The notes under the pieces are model-generated. The model had not been told where the DNA came from, ran no database searches, and was given only the letters and a program-made list of their open reading frames with translations. DNA of 64,000 nucleotides from Riptortus pedestris (Eukaryota > Arthropoda > Insecta > Hemiptera > Alydidae), in the NCBI GenBank assembly GCA_019009955.1, contig CM032229.1, positions 192,796,501 through 192,860,500 of the forward strand, given 5' to 3'. How positions within the stretch are numbered: the first letter of the stretch is position 1; each line of letters begins with the position of its first letter. Positions 23,102 through 34,538 of the stretch are shown here, one piece after another. The translations under genes were made by a program, and so were the position numbers.

Positions 23102-23494
23102 GTTCGTCACGCAGGGGCTGCGTAAACTAAACAGATTTCCCACGTGAAGTTGTACAATAGACAAATTTCACGGAAACGGCCGACATAGCTTTTGGCGGGA
23201 AACTCACTCATCTGTTATTCACCCAGATTTAATAAAAATTCAAATACCTCGGTTAATATTCAAGATAGAGAATAAATGTATAGAACAATATTTATTGTAA
23301 ATTTAATTTGCAATAAGATTGATTCTATACAAAGTTTCGATCCGACGTATAGTAATGGAAATATTTTGAATTTTCGAAATTCCTCACCTCTAAACCCCCC
23401 CCCCCTCCGATTTCAGCCATTAACGAACTTGATCTTTCTTTTTACATAAAACGGCTAAATATCGAGATTGGTAACGATCAAACAAAAATTGGAC

Positions 23495-23560
<66 letters not shown>

Positions 23561-23646
23561 GAACGGACCTCATTTTCGTCATCTAGTAGGTAGGATTGAT
23601 GGACTTTTGAAGAAAAATGTCGAAAATTCCGTCATGAGTACGACCT
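23102..23646 (+). mobile_element. Family A element, 3' end removed at LINE junction
   Basis: Starts GTTCGTCACGCAGGGGCTGCG, full core, then (TA)n-(CA)n microsatellite (23496-23555) and the 3' block to GTCATGAGTACGACCTC. It stops abruptly where GC-rich LINE 5' sequence begins. Confidence 0.82.
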
Positions 23647-24341
23647 CCCGCCCCGCCCCTCTCGCACTCCCTCCCCCTCCCACTCCCTATCACTTCTACT
23701 AACCCTAGCACTTCCTCGGAACCTATACTTCCCGGTGATAGGAAGTGTGAGGGAAGTCAAGTTCCGCCATTGCCTAGGCGCAACTCGACTAGCCGTAAAA
23801 AGCATAAAAATAAAAATTCCAAATCTGAGAATAAATTTAGTGACGGTGAGATGGAGACTACCAAGATCAGTGATGTCATTTTTTGTAACTTCCAAGACAC
23901 CTGTCACAATAAACATAACATTTATTTATTCTTTCACTCAGATAAAAACTAGATATAGAATGAAAGCTAGAATATTCTGTATTAAATATCTTACTAATAT
24001 TTAATACAGAACGTTCAACAACCTGTAATTCCTTATTAAATTATTCCTACACCAACTCAGATACTCTAAATTATGCATATAGCAACATACAAAATATACA
24101 ATCAAAAATCAAACCTCATTTTACTATGCATCAGGTTACTATTTCAAAGCATATCCATACTGTTTATATTCTACGTCCATATCTATATCTATATACACAT
24201 TACTCCTTAAATAAAAATAAAATAGACGTATTCACTGATTGTAATTGTAGACCTATGCACATTTTAATTTTTAAGAAATGCACCTTTATTGTAACTAGGA
24301 ACCATGACGAACGCTAAATATATTGTTCTACATACCACACG
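23647..24341 (+). pseudogene. LINE 5' region with possible ORF1 remnant
   Basis: GC-rich Pro/Ser-coding sequence, then a basic stretch LPRRNSTSRKKHKNKNSKSE and SDGEMETTKISDVIFC. After that only AT-rich broken frames remain up to the ORF2 start. No CCHC knuckles are visible, so assignment to ORF1 rests on position only. Confidence 0.35.
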
Positions 24342-25307
24342 ATGCCTATAATATCCTGGAACTGCCGCGGAATTAGAACCCAACTAGAAGAAATGAAGCT
24401 TATTTTGAAAAATATAAATCCGTTCATGCTATGTCTTCAAGAAACAAAATTAAAATCCAGCATATCACAAAACATAAAAGGTTTCACTATTTACAGAAAA
24501 GATAAAGAGATTGGAGAAGGAGAATGGGTACACGGAGGAGTTGCTATCGCAGTTGCGAATAATGTTTTCTCAAAGGAAATACCAATAGCAACACCTCTGC
24601 AGGCAGTTGTTGTAAGAACCAAACTCAGTTTTGAGTTTACCATATGTAACATTTACCTGCCACCCAATGAAGCCATAAATGAGTCAGCCATGCTGCAGCT
24701 AATTGACAGGCTCCCCCCACCTTACATTGTCTTGGGTGACATGAATGGATGCCATCAGTCCTGGGACCCATATACAACCAACTCCAGAGGAAATACTTTG
24801 AGAAGTATAATAGATTCTTCGGAATCATTACTCCTCAACAATGGTGACATCACTCACATCTGCCCCAAAACAGGAACTTCTACTGCAATAGATTTGGTGT
24901 TCTGTTCCCCCACTTTATTCAACCACTTAACCTGGGAGGTTTGTCAAGACCAACATGGAAGTGACCACTTCCCAACAAAGCTGACATTTAAAGAGGAAGC
25001 TCCCAGAATCAAGAAGCACCCTAGATGGATTATTGATAAAGCTAACTGGGATGAGTTCAGCAATTTAATCAATATAAATATCCAGGATGCTCCAGATGAC
25101 ATCGAGGGAATGGTTGAGCATATAACCAACTGTATTATTCAACCCGCTCTTCAAACAATTCCCAAAACAAAAGGCCTTCCCATGCCCAACTACGCACCTT
25201 GGTTCGATGAAGAATGCCGTCATGCAATAAAACTCAAGAACAAGGCTCTAAAAATATTCCAGCGGAATCCAACAAAGATAAACGTTATAAAAAGCACAAA
25301 GCCATAG
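24342..25307 (+). pseudogene. LINE ORF2 part 1: APE-type endonuclease (321 codons open)
   Basis: Encodes the endonuclease that nicks target DNA for target-primed reverse transcription. Motifs of the exonuclease-endonuclease-phosphatase fold are in order: SWNCRGI (residues 5-11), LQETKL (catalytic Glu, about 32-37), GDMNGCHQSWDP (Asp/Asn pair, about 132-143), TAIDLVFCSP (about 183-192) and GSDHFPTKL (catalytic Asp-His, about 206-214). All key residues are kept. The frame is lost near 25290, about 100 residues past the domain, and continues in the -1 frame (KHKAIVRNLVKLKKKNFW). Confidence 0.9.
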
Positions 25308-26630
25308 TCCGAAACCTTGTGAAACTGAAAAAGAAGAACTTCTGGATAGCATATCTTGAGACAATTAGCATGCGTACTCCAATAAAACAAGTTTGGCAGA
25401 AAATTCATAGTGTGGTTGGGAAACACTCTCAGGAATTCCGATTCTAAATATTCAAAACGAAGTAATCACTGGCACCCAAGCGATTGCAGAATGCTTTGTG
25501 AGCCCTTTTGCCGAAATCTCCAACGTTGCTCCGCCAAATAATCCCAATATCCATCCTGATGAGGCTGTGCACAGAGAGGTAGGAGAACCAGAAAAGCCAA
25601 TTCCAATATAATTACAATGCCCCTTTCACAATTTGGGAACTACAATGTGCAATAGAAGATTTAAAGTCAACTACTCCTGGACCAGATGAAGTACATAACC
25701 AAATGATGAAAAAACTACCCCAACCAGCAAAAACAGTACTACTTACCCTATTCAACAAAATATGGGAATCATCAACGTATCCGCAAGCCTGGAGAGAATC
25801 TATAGTCATCCCCATCATCAAACCGGGAAAAAACAAATATTGTCCCAGTAGCTATAGGCCGATATCTCTGACTAGTTGTCTATCGAAGCTGATGAAAAAA
25901 ATGGTGAATCATCGACTTAAGTGGATGATCAAAAAATTCAACCTCCTATCTCCAAGTCAATGCGGCTTCAGAAAGGGGAGATCTACAATAGACCAACTAG
26001 TGAACATGGAAAAAGAGATATTAAATTCCTTTGTCGAAAATAAAGGAGCCATAGGCATATTCTTCGACTTTGAAAAGGCATACGACACTATCAGTCGAAA
26101 GAGCATTTTAAAAGTCCTGTACAAGTGGGGATTCAGAGGCACATTGGTCAGTTTCCTGAAAAGCTTCTTGGCAAAAAGATATATTAGGGTTCGTGTAGGA
26201 GATTCCCTATCTAGTTGCAGAGAAGTGCTGAATGGCATTCCCCAGGGAAGTGTGCTGAGCTGCACGCTTTTTGCAATTGGGATAAATTCTATAGTTGAGG
26301 TAATTCCTAGACAGGTCAAGGCATTTCTTTATGTGGATGACCTGACTGTTTTTTTTAAGATATAGATGCCAAGGCCGGATGAGAAGAACATTGCAACATT
26401 TGCTGAACAACCTTCAGGCTTGGTCGGAAGACAATAATCTCCATTTTTCCACAAGCAAGACCAAATGTCTTCAGTTTTCCCGCAAAAGGACGCCGAGTGA
26501 AAAGCCACAGCTGAACTTGAATGGACAAGCATTAGTTTTTGAAGAAGAAGTCAAGTTCTTAGGCTTAGTCCTCGACATAAAATTAACTTGGGTTTCCCAC
26601 ATTAAGTTTCCCAAATTAAGAATGCCTTAA
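25214..26630 (+). pseudogene. LINE ORF2 part 2: linker and reverse transcriptase
   Basis: After further frame changes near 25440 and 25610 the reverse transcriptase is read from about 25620 to 26365: STTPGPDEVHNQM, YRPISLTSCLSKLMKKMV, QCGFRKGRSTIDQL, FFDFEKAYDTI (first catalytic Asp), GIPQGSVLSCTLFAIGIN and FLYVDDLTVF (the YVDD catalytic box). A stop at 26363-26365 and a frame change lead into the thumb (WSEDNNLHFSTSKTKCLQFS, VKFLGLVLDIKLTW). The YVDDL/GINSI style and the following thumb motifs match I/Nimb elements. It copies its own RNA at the nicked target; this copy is broken. Confidence 0.9.
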
Positions 26631-27084
26631 GAGACTCAACATAATGAAAGTCCTAGCGAAGACTTCCTGGGGTGCAGACCGCAAAGCGATGACCATGGTA
26701 TACATGAGCCTGGTCCAATCCGAGCTGGACTATGGTTGTCAAGTATATTCATCAGCTAAAACCTGCCACCTCTTACTCCTCGACACTATCCTTCATTCAG
26801 GAATAAGACTGGCGACTGGAGCTTTCAAAACCAGTCCAATAGTAAGCCTTTGCGCAGAAGCATCATTTCCACCATTAGTTTTTAGAAGACAACAAGTAAT
26901 TAATTCATACATCGCTAAGACGAAACTACAGCCCTCAAACCCTGCATATAACACTCTCTTTCAACCTACACGTATGATACTATATGATGAGAATCAACGA
27001 CGCGCTGCCCCACTAGCAATCAGACAAAGAAGGCTCATAAGAGAAATTCATGACATTGTTGTAGAAGAAGCGGACTTGAGGTAG
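26620..27084 (+). pseudogene. LINE ORF2 part 3: thumb/connection
   Basis: Reads KVLAKTSWGADRKAMTMVYM, SELDYGCQVYSSA, HSGIRLATGAFKTSPI and FRRQQVINSYIAK, a block conserved between reverse transcriptase and RNase H in I/Nimb-type LINEs (WGADR...LDYG...GIRL..GAF.TSP). It follows a frame change at about 26625 and ends at a stop (27082-27084). Confidence 0.85.
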
Positions 27085-27666
27085 GATAAACCCTCATGGA
27101 TGCATATACCTCCCAGAGTAAACTTAAGTTTACAGAATACATATATTAGTTTAGTCAAAATCAATATGGCTAGCATTTTGGAAAAATATGCCGACTTTGA
27201 TGTGATATACACTGACGGCTCCAAAAACAAAGATAATGTCGGTTGCGCAATAATTCACAGAGGAATTGCCATGAAGTATAAACTACCTCCATACGCATCC
27301 ATTTATAGTGCTGAATTACAAGCCATTGCTGCGGCACTATATCAGGCCATCAATAGTTTCAATACAAAAATCCTTATTTGCACTGATTCTCTTTCTGCCA
27401 TACACAGCATAAAAAAACCTCATAGATCCGGAATCACTCTGAGCAAAATTAACAAATATTTGGACATACTACAAACACTGAAAAGAACAGTAATATTTGT
27501 ATGGACTCCGTCCCACATTGGAGTAGTTGGGAATGAAAAAGCAGATAAGGCTGCCAAGGAGGCTGCAGTAATGAATGAGCCACCTATTCAACTGTACGAA
27601 GTCAATGATGTGAAGTCTTGGCTCGAGGCGCAGAGTTCGAGAAAACTGGGACTCGATGTGGTCTGA
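27085..27666 (+). pseudogene. LINE ORF2 part 4: RNase H domain
   Basis: Same frame as the preceding part after one stop. The RNase H active site is complete: VIYTDGSKNKDNVGCAII (Asp), YSAELQAIAAAL (Glu), ICTDSLSAIHSI (Asp), and TPSHIGVVGNEKADKAAKEA (His and final Asp). It degrades the RNA strand of the cDNA hybrid in active elements. Presence of RNase H after the reverse transcriptase separates this element from jockey-type LINEs. Confidence 0.9.
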
Positions 27667-27999
27667 AGTGCCTCTAACAAACAAGCTAAGGAACATTAAG
27701 GCTACAACCAAACCATGGATGACTGCAGAGAGGGGAAGTCGCCTAGAAGAAGTAGTAGTCACCAGGATGAGAATCGGACACACTAATTTGACCCACGTAC
27801 ATCTGATGACTAAAGAGGCTTGTCCGAAGTGTGAGTCGTGCCAAGTGCCACTTACCATTCAGCACAATATCGAAGAGTGCCCAGCCCTAGACAAGTTTTT
27901 TTCTAAGCATGGGGTCCCACGAAATGCAGCAGCACTACAAGATTCTCGTAAATCCATAGACGCAGTCATAAACTTATTAAAAGATATCAACTTATATAA

Positions 28000-28002
<3 letters not shown>
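27656..28002 (+). pseudogene. LINE ORF2 part 5: C-terminal Cys/His motif and 3' end
   Basis: After a frame change near 27640: NIKATTKPWMTAERGSRLEE, VVVTRMRIGHTNLTH, then CPKCESCQVPLTIQHNIEEC, the CxxC...H....C nucleic-acid-binding motif that ends many LINE ORF2 proteins. The element then ends in AT-rich DNA and a TA run, which may be its tail. Confidence 0.85.

Positions 28003-28066
<64 letters not shown>
28003..28066. repeat. (TA)n microsatellite
   Basis: Pure TA between the LINE 3' end and the head of a family B element. Confidence 0.95.
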
Positions 28067-28072
<6 letters not shown>

Positions 28073-29108
28073 GTAACATCTGTCTGTACATTGATTTTTT
28101 TCGCGAAATATCACGATAACTTTTCGTTTCACATGTCATAGACACCATAACTGCATTTTGTTTCTTTCGTGTCTGTTTGTTTGTTTGTTTATTTGTTTGT
28201 TTGTTTGTTACCTTTTCACGCATAAACGGCTGAACCGAATTTTATGAAACTTGGTATGTATATTACTACTAATCCAACTTAGACTTTAGGCTATGTTAAT
28301 ATGCTCTGAGAGGAACAGGAGTGGGGGTTATAAGGGAGGCCTGAAATTAAAAATAGCGATATTTCGTTTCCTATTGCATTTTTGGCAATAATGCACATAA
28401 CAACAATTGTTTATTTTGTTATTTAGAGTAACTTTTGTTATATACACTTTTGTCGTATACCTAAGTATAAATGAGTTATACGTTAAAAACTACTGCGGAA
28501 GTCAACAATTTTATTTGGCACAAAAAACTCAACCGAACTAAACCAAACTCGGTATGTGATTTAGCACTAACGTCTTCCTTATAATAAGCCATACTAACAT
28601 TTCTAGGGACGGGCAGGAGTGGGGGTTGTAAGGGAGGCCTGAAATTAAAAATAGTGATATTTCGTTTCCTATTGGGATTTCGGCCAATATGCACATAACT
28701 AAAGTTGTTTATTTTGTTATTTAGAGAAACTTTTGTTATATACACTATCGTCGTATACCGAAGTATAAAGGCGTCATACGCTAAAAATTATAGCGGGAGT
28801 CAACAACTTTATTCGGCACAAAAGACTCAACCGAACTAAATAAAACACTCGGTATGTGCATTAGCACTAACACCTTCCTTATAATAAGCCATACTAACAT
28901 TTCTAGGGACGGGCAGGAGTGGGGGTTGTAAGGGAGGCCTGACTTTACAAATTTTATTATTAACAAATCCACAGAAATGACGGATATTAACCCTAAACAC
29001 TGGGACGGGTAAATGTCAAAATATTGTGCAAAGTGAAGCCTTGCCAAAAAAATACCATCACCATCCAGCCTCAAATGAATTCCCGGGCGAAGCCGGGTAT
29101 CTGAGCTA

Positions 29109-29110
<2 letters not shown>
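28067..29110 (+). mobile_element. Family B element, complete (about 1.04 kb)
   Basis: Head AAAATTGTAACATCTGTCTG, (TTTG)n, then units whose GGAGTGGGGGTT marks lie at about 28319, 28617 and 28917 (period about 299 bp). It ends CCCGGGCGAAGCCGGGTATC then TGAGCTAGT. Each unit carries the inverted pair AACAAAAGTT / AACTTTTGTTAT around a short loop. Confidence 0.82.

Positions 29111-29170
<60 letters not shown>
29111..29170. repeat. (TA)n between adjacent family B elements
   Basis: Pure TA, 60 bp, forming both the 3' flank of one family B copy and the 5' flank of the next. Confidence 0.95.
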
Positions 29171-29176
<6 letters not shown>

Positions 29177-31356
29177 GTAACCTCTGTCTGTACATTGATT
29201 TTTTTCGCGAAATTTCACGATAACTTTTCGTTTCACATGTCATAGACACCATAACTGCATTTTGTTTCTTTGGTGTCTGTTTGTTTGTTTATTTGTTTGT
29301 TACCTTTTCACGCATAAACAGCTGAACCGAATTTTATGAAACTTGGTATGTATATTGCTACTAGCCCAACTTAGACTTTAGGCTATATTAATATTCTCTA
29401 AGACAAACGGGAGTGGGGGTTATAAGGGAGGCCTGAAATTAAAAATAGCGATATTTCTTTTTCTACTGTTTTTTATGCAAATATGCACATGACAAAAGTT
29501 GTTTATTTTGTTATTTAAAGTAACTTTGGTTATATTCACTTTTGCTGTTTAACAAAGTATAAACGAGATATAAGTTAAAAACTAAAGCTGAAGCCAACAA
29601 TTTTATTTGGCACTAAAGACTCAACCGAACTAAACCAAACTCGGTATGTGAATTAGCACTAACGCCTTCCTTATAATAAGCCATACTAACATTTCTAGGG
29701 ACGGACGGGAGTGGGGGTTATAAGGGAGGCCTGAAATTACAAATAGTGATATTTCGTTTCCTATTGGAGTTTCGGCAATTATGCACATAAGAAAAGTTGT
29801 TTATTTTGTTATTTAGAGAAACTTTTGTTATATACACTATCGTCGAATACCGAATTATAAAGGCGTTATACGCTAAAAATTATAGCGGGAGTCAACAATA
29901 TTATTTGGCACAAAAGACTCCACCGAACTAAATAAAACTCGGTATGTGTATTATCTCTGACGCCTTAATTCTCATAAGCCATTCCAATTTTTCTAGGGAC
30001 GGGCAGAAGTGGGGGTTATAAGGGTGGCCTGAAATTAAAAATAGCGATATTTCTTTTTCTACTGGTTTTTATGCAAATATGCACATGGCAAAAGTTGTTT
30101 ATTTTGTTATTTAAAGTAACTTTGGTTATATTCACTTTTGCTGTATAACAAAGTATAAACGAGATATAAGTTAAAAACTAAAGCTGAAGCTAACAATTTT
30201 GTTGAGCTCAAACGATTGAACCGAATTTAACGAAACTTGGTATGCTAATTAGCATTAATTCTTCCATGATTATAAGCTATATTAAAATGTTTAGGTTCAA
30301 ACGGGGGTGAGGGTTATAGGACAGGCCTGAGGTAAAAATTCGCAATTTTCATTTTCTATTTTTTTTTCGGCAAACGTGCACATAGCAAAAGTTGTTTACT
30401 TTTGTTATTTAAAGTAACTTTTGTTGTATTCACTTTAGCCGTAAATGAAGTTAATACGGCATATACGCTAAAACCATTGCGGGAGTCATTAATTTTATTA
30501 GTGCTTATTTAAGTGTTTTTATAAATGCATATTATGACAAAAGATGTTATGTTTTAGTCTTATATGATAGTTGTAAGTATGATTCGGATTAGTGAGCTTA
30601 TAAATCTCCGTCGCCTCCTCATGTATTTATTTATTTTCCCAATAACTTTGTTATTTATTTCTAATAGAAATATATACTATAAGAGCATTTCTGGTATTTA
30701 ATATATGCTCGATATGAATGTTTAAAGTATTACTAGTTTGCAGGGGGGCTCTCTTCCCCTCATCTAGCTTTTTGAACATAAATGAAATTATGTGTTAGGG
30801 ATCTATTATTTAGTTCCATCAGGTAGATAAATTATTAAAATAATATTCTGAAGCAATATTCTAAGGAAAACAATGATGATAACACTCCTGCGAGAGCGGA
30901 AATTGACGGGAGTTAATTGAGTTAACTTATTTCCTGTGGAATGCTGGCATGACAGGAAGTGATTTCCACTGAGGCTTACTAATACGAATATAATCTTATG
31001 TATAAAACTCTGCTAAAACTATATGTGCTTGCATTGATTTTCGGCAGGAAATATGTTCATTATAGATGATATTTAATTGTAATAAATGCTACCCATGAAT
31101 ATGGTTTGAATAATTCAAAAACCGTGAGTCAAAAAGTCGCGAGGGATAGATTAGGAACCCATTTTCATATATTCTTCAAAACTAAAATTTCTATTCTATT
31201 AACCCTGAAAGTTACACTTTAGGATTGGCTGTTTTGAAAAAAAAAATACATCGTGGAGGGAAGTGCAATTGTACACATTGAAGTCTTGCTATAAAAATAC
31301 CATCATTAGTCAGTCAGCAATGATTTCCCGGGCATCGCCGGGTACCTTAGCTAGTA
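29171..31356 (+). mobile_element. Family B element, long form (about 2.2 kb)
   Basis: Same head as its neighbour, with four units marked at about 29411, 29709, 30007 and 30305 (period 298 bp). A non-repeat module of about 850 bp follows, including GATGTTATGTTTTAGTCTTATATGATAGTT and ending CCCGGGCATCGCCGGGTACC then TTAGCTAGTA. It shows that family B varies in unit number and carries an optional 3' module. Confidence 0.8.
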
Positions 31357-31369
31357 TATATCTTAATAT

Positions 31370-32244
31370 ATATAAATCTCCTGTCACGATGTTTGTCCGC
31401 GATGGACTCCTAAACTACTTAACCGATTTTTAATTAAATTGGCACACCGTGAGCAGTCTGGTCCAACTTGAGAGATAGGCTATATTAATTTTCTCTGAGA
31501 CGAACAGGAGTGGGGGTTATAAGGGAGGCCTGAAATTAAAAGCCGTGATATTTCGTTTTCTATTGGTTTTTTCGCAAATATGCACATAACAAAAGTTGTT
31601 TATTTTGTTATTTAGAGTAACTTTTGTCATAAACACTTTCATCGTATTCCGAAGTTTAAATGAGTTATACGCTTATGACTATAGCGGGAGTCAACAATAT
31701 TATTTGGGACAAAAGACCCAACCGAAATAAATAAAACTCGGTATGTGTATTAGCACTAACGCTTTCATTATAAGAAGCCATACCAACATTTCTAGGGACG
31801 GGCAGGAGTGGGGGTTATAAGGGAGGCCTGAAAATAATAATAGGGATATTTCGTTTCCTATTGTAGTTTCGGCAAATATGCACATAACAAAAGTTGTTTA
31901 TTTTGTTATTTAGAAAAATTGCTCAAGAATTCTTTTCAATATGAACTACCAGGTACCTCACCCGGAAAAATTAATTCAAATGTATGTTAATATTTAGTCC
32001 TTAATAATTCAAATCTATGCATAATGCACAGGAAGCGGGAAATATGACAATATTGAGTACAGTGAAGTCTTACATAAAAAATTAATTTTATTATTAACAA
32101 ATCCACAGAAACGACGGGTATTAACCCTAAACACTGGGACGGGTAAATGTCAAAATATTGTGCAAAATAAAGCCTTGCCAAAAAAATTCCATCAACATTC
32201 AGCCTCAAATGAATTCCCGAGCGAAGCCGGGTATCTGAGCTCTA

Positions 32245-32248
<4 letters not shown>
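31370..32248 (+). mobile_element. Family B element with alternative head (about 0.88 kb)
   Basis: Begins ATATATAAATCTCCTGTCAC, GATGTTTGTCCGCGATGGAC and TCCTAAACTACTTAACCGAT, unlike the AAAATTGTAACC head. It then joins family B units and the same 3' module and hairpin (CCGAGCGAAGCCGGGTATCTGAGCTCTAGTA). Confidence 0.75.

Positions 32249-32301
<53 letters not shown>
32249..32301. repeat. (TA)n microsatellite
   Basis: Pure TA following the family B 3' end. Confidence 0.95.
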
Positions 32302-32302
<1 letters not shown>

Positions 32303-32521
32303 ACCTATATTAAACTGATGAAATAGTTAGATAAATTTGTCAAAACATCCACTTGGATGAAAAAATAATACTATTATGACAGAAAAATCACAGTGAGTTA
32401 CGTGAAAATAAATAATTAATATATGACGGTGTTGAAAAAGATGAAGGGCATCATAACCTCGCAGTATATTGCCCTAATAAACCCTAATCCTAATCCTGAA
32501 TTGCAAACAAACAGGTCTGCC

Positions 32522-33258
32522 AACCACTCAGAGCTGAACAGATAGATTCACCGTCAAGAAAAAAATAATTACTAAAATATTTCTGAATATAACATATTAA
32601 CTTTATTGCGAACTATTTACTATATCTAGTACTGTAATTTAAAATGAATCAGAATAATTTATATTTTAATAACTCACATTTTAGTAATCCAACAACTAAA
32701 GGAAGGCGGGGGGGGGGGATGTCAACAGAACATATTTGCATATATCTCACAAAATAACACCTTACACCAGTCTCAAACAATGTCACGAGAGCCGAACAGT
32801 TACGGAGTTGGCCGAATTAGATTTCGGCGGAAACACAAATAGAACTGACAGTAGCCGATCTCATCTAGCCCGTTATCCGTACACACTTAAAACAATGCAA
32901 ATATCTCAATTAATATTCAAGATAGAGAATAAATGCATATAACAATATTTATAGTTCATTCAATTTTCAATAAGACTGGTTCTGTACAAGTTTTCTATTT
33001 GACCTATAGTAACGGAGATATTTCGAAACTCCTCCCCTCTAACCCCCCCCCTCCCACTTGTCTGATTTATGCCATTAAAGAAGGTGATCTTTCTTTTTAC
33101 ATAAAATTACTAAATACCGAGTTTGGTATCGATCAAACAAAAACTGCGACCGCTAGAGCGGTAACAGACAAATATGTATGTAGACATACATTTCAAGAAA
33201 TATATCGAAAATTACGTCATGAGTACGACCTCAATTTCCCTTAAGGGATATCTGCTGA
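32522..33258 (+). mobile_element. Family A element, 5'-truncated
   Basis: Long-form internal half (CTGCCAACCACTCAGAGCTGA, CACATTTTAGTAATCCAACAAC), core, and the 3' end ATTTCCCTTAAGGGATATCTGCTGAA. The microsatellite site is nearly empty (AAATATGTATGTAGACATACA). It is joined to the next copy with one or two bases between (33259-33260). Confidence 0.8.
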
Positions 33259-33260
33259 AA

Positions 33261-33808
33261 GTCCGTCACGCAGTGGCTGCTTAAACTAAGCAGATTTCCC
33301 ACGTGCAGGTTTACAATAGATACATCTACATACTTTTAAACTTTATATCGCCGTAATATTAAATGAATAAATACAAATTACAATGGGAAATCATTCAGTC
33401 AATATACATTTTAATAACCTCTACAACGGAAAGCGTTTCAATTGTAAACAAACAGCCAACCTCTCAGAACTGAAGATAGAAATCTTCTTGGCCGGAAAGA
33501 AATATAATTACAAAAATATGTCTGTATATAATATATTAGTTTTATTAAAAACTATGTACTATATCTAGTGGTGAAATTTATAATGAATCAGAATAATGTT
33601 CATCTCAATCAATCTAATTTTAGTAGTACTAGAACAAAATACGGGAGGGGGGTGGATCGTCAGGAAGTATTTGCATGTATCTCGTCTAGAAACGATTTAA
33701 CACATTATTTGGCATTTCAGTTTGAAATAAGATGGTTCATAATATATTGGCTTATTCATAGCGTGTGATGACATCGAAGAGGTGCGTACTTATGGCTGAA
33801 AACTAAAA
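33261..33808 (+). mobile_element. Family A element, 5' half (long form)
   Basis: Starts GTCCGTCACGCAGTGGCTGC directly after the previous copy's 3' end. It has the long-form left half (ACAACGGAAAGCGTTTCAATTG, AGAACTGAAGATAGAAATC, TTTTAGTAGTACTAGAAC) and stops at ATGGCTGAAAACTAAAAAA, where another 5' end starts. Confidence 0.78.
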
Positions 33809-33810
33809 AA

Positions 33811-34357
33811 GTCCGTCACGCAGGGGCTGAGTAAACTAAGCAGATTTCCCAAGTGAAGTTTTACAATAGAGAAATCTGCCTAATAACAACTGTAGTAGTA
33901 AGAAACATCTAAACCTAAAAAACATAATTTAGGGCGTAATAACCCAGTAGTTTCTAACAGTTAACCTAACCTCTAAACCTATTCACGTGGGACGATAGTT
34001 ATGGAAATGGCCGCCAGAGCTCTCGGCGGAAACTCCGAACATAGCCTATTGGTGACACGCAGAATACAAATGCAAATATCTCGGTTAATATTCCAGATAG
34101 AGAATTAATGTATAGAACATTATTTATATTAAATGTAATTTGCAATAAGGTTGGTTCTATACAATCTTTTGATCCGACGTATAGTAACGGAGATATTTCG
34201 AATTTTCGAAAATCCTCCCCTCTAAACCCCCCCTCCCACTGGTCCGATTTCAGCCGTTAACGAACTTGATCTTTCTTTTTACATAAAACGCTTAAATATG
34301 AAGTTTGGTAAGGATCAAACAAAAATTGCGACCGCTAGAGCGGTAACAGACAAATAT

Positions 34358-34404
<47 letters not shown>

Positions 34405-34535
34405 TATACAGTTTTGAACGGACCTCATTTTCGTCATCTACTAGGTAGGATCGATGGACATTTGAAGAAAAATGTCGAAAATTCCGTCATGAGTACAACC
34501 TCAATAGCTGATTTCCCTTAAGGGAAATCTGCTAA
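33811..34535 (+). mobile_element. Family A element, complete reference copy (725 bp)
   Basis: Intact termini: GTCCGTCACGCAGGGGCTGA...CTAAGCAGATTTCCC at the left, and GCTGATTTCCCTTAAGGGAA then ATCTGCTAA at the right. Internal landmarks: ACTGTAGTAGTAAGAAAC, CTCTCGGCGGAAACTCCG, ATCTCGGTTAATATTC, GATCCGACGTATAGTAACGG, a C-run with CTCCCACTGGTCCG, the hairpin CCGCTAGAGCGG, a (GATA)n microsatellite (34352-34406), then CAGTTTTGAACGGACCTCAT and TAGGATCGATGGACATTTG. No ORF. Confidence 0.92.
34352..34406. repeat. (GATA)n microsatellite inside family A
   Basis: About 12 GATA units at the position where sister copies carry TA, CA, GA or TG tracts. Confidence 0.95.
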
Positions 34536-34538
34536 AAC

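Larger units (their letters stand above)
23647..28002 (+). mobile_element. I/Nimb-type non-LTR retrotransposon, degenerate (about 4.35 kb)
   Basis: A long retroelement with endonuclease, reverse transcriptase, RNase H and a final Cys/His motif in that order, as in the I superfamily. Its 5' edge abuts a family A element at 23646 and its 3' edge runs into (TA)n at 28003. No clear target duplication. ORF2 is split by about six frameshifts or stops, so the copy is dead, but all catalytic motifs are still legible, which implies a fairly recent insertion. Confidence 0.88.

Noticed and set aside
23632..23916. Minus-strand 94-codon ORF at the LINE 5' region
   Set aside because: No recognisable domain; it overlaps the junction between a family A element and the LINE and depends on the GC-rich leader only.
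28003..32301. Hammerhead ribozymes in family B elements
   Set aside because: I looked for the CTGATGA...GAAA core near the hairpin ends and found no consistent arrangement.
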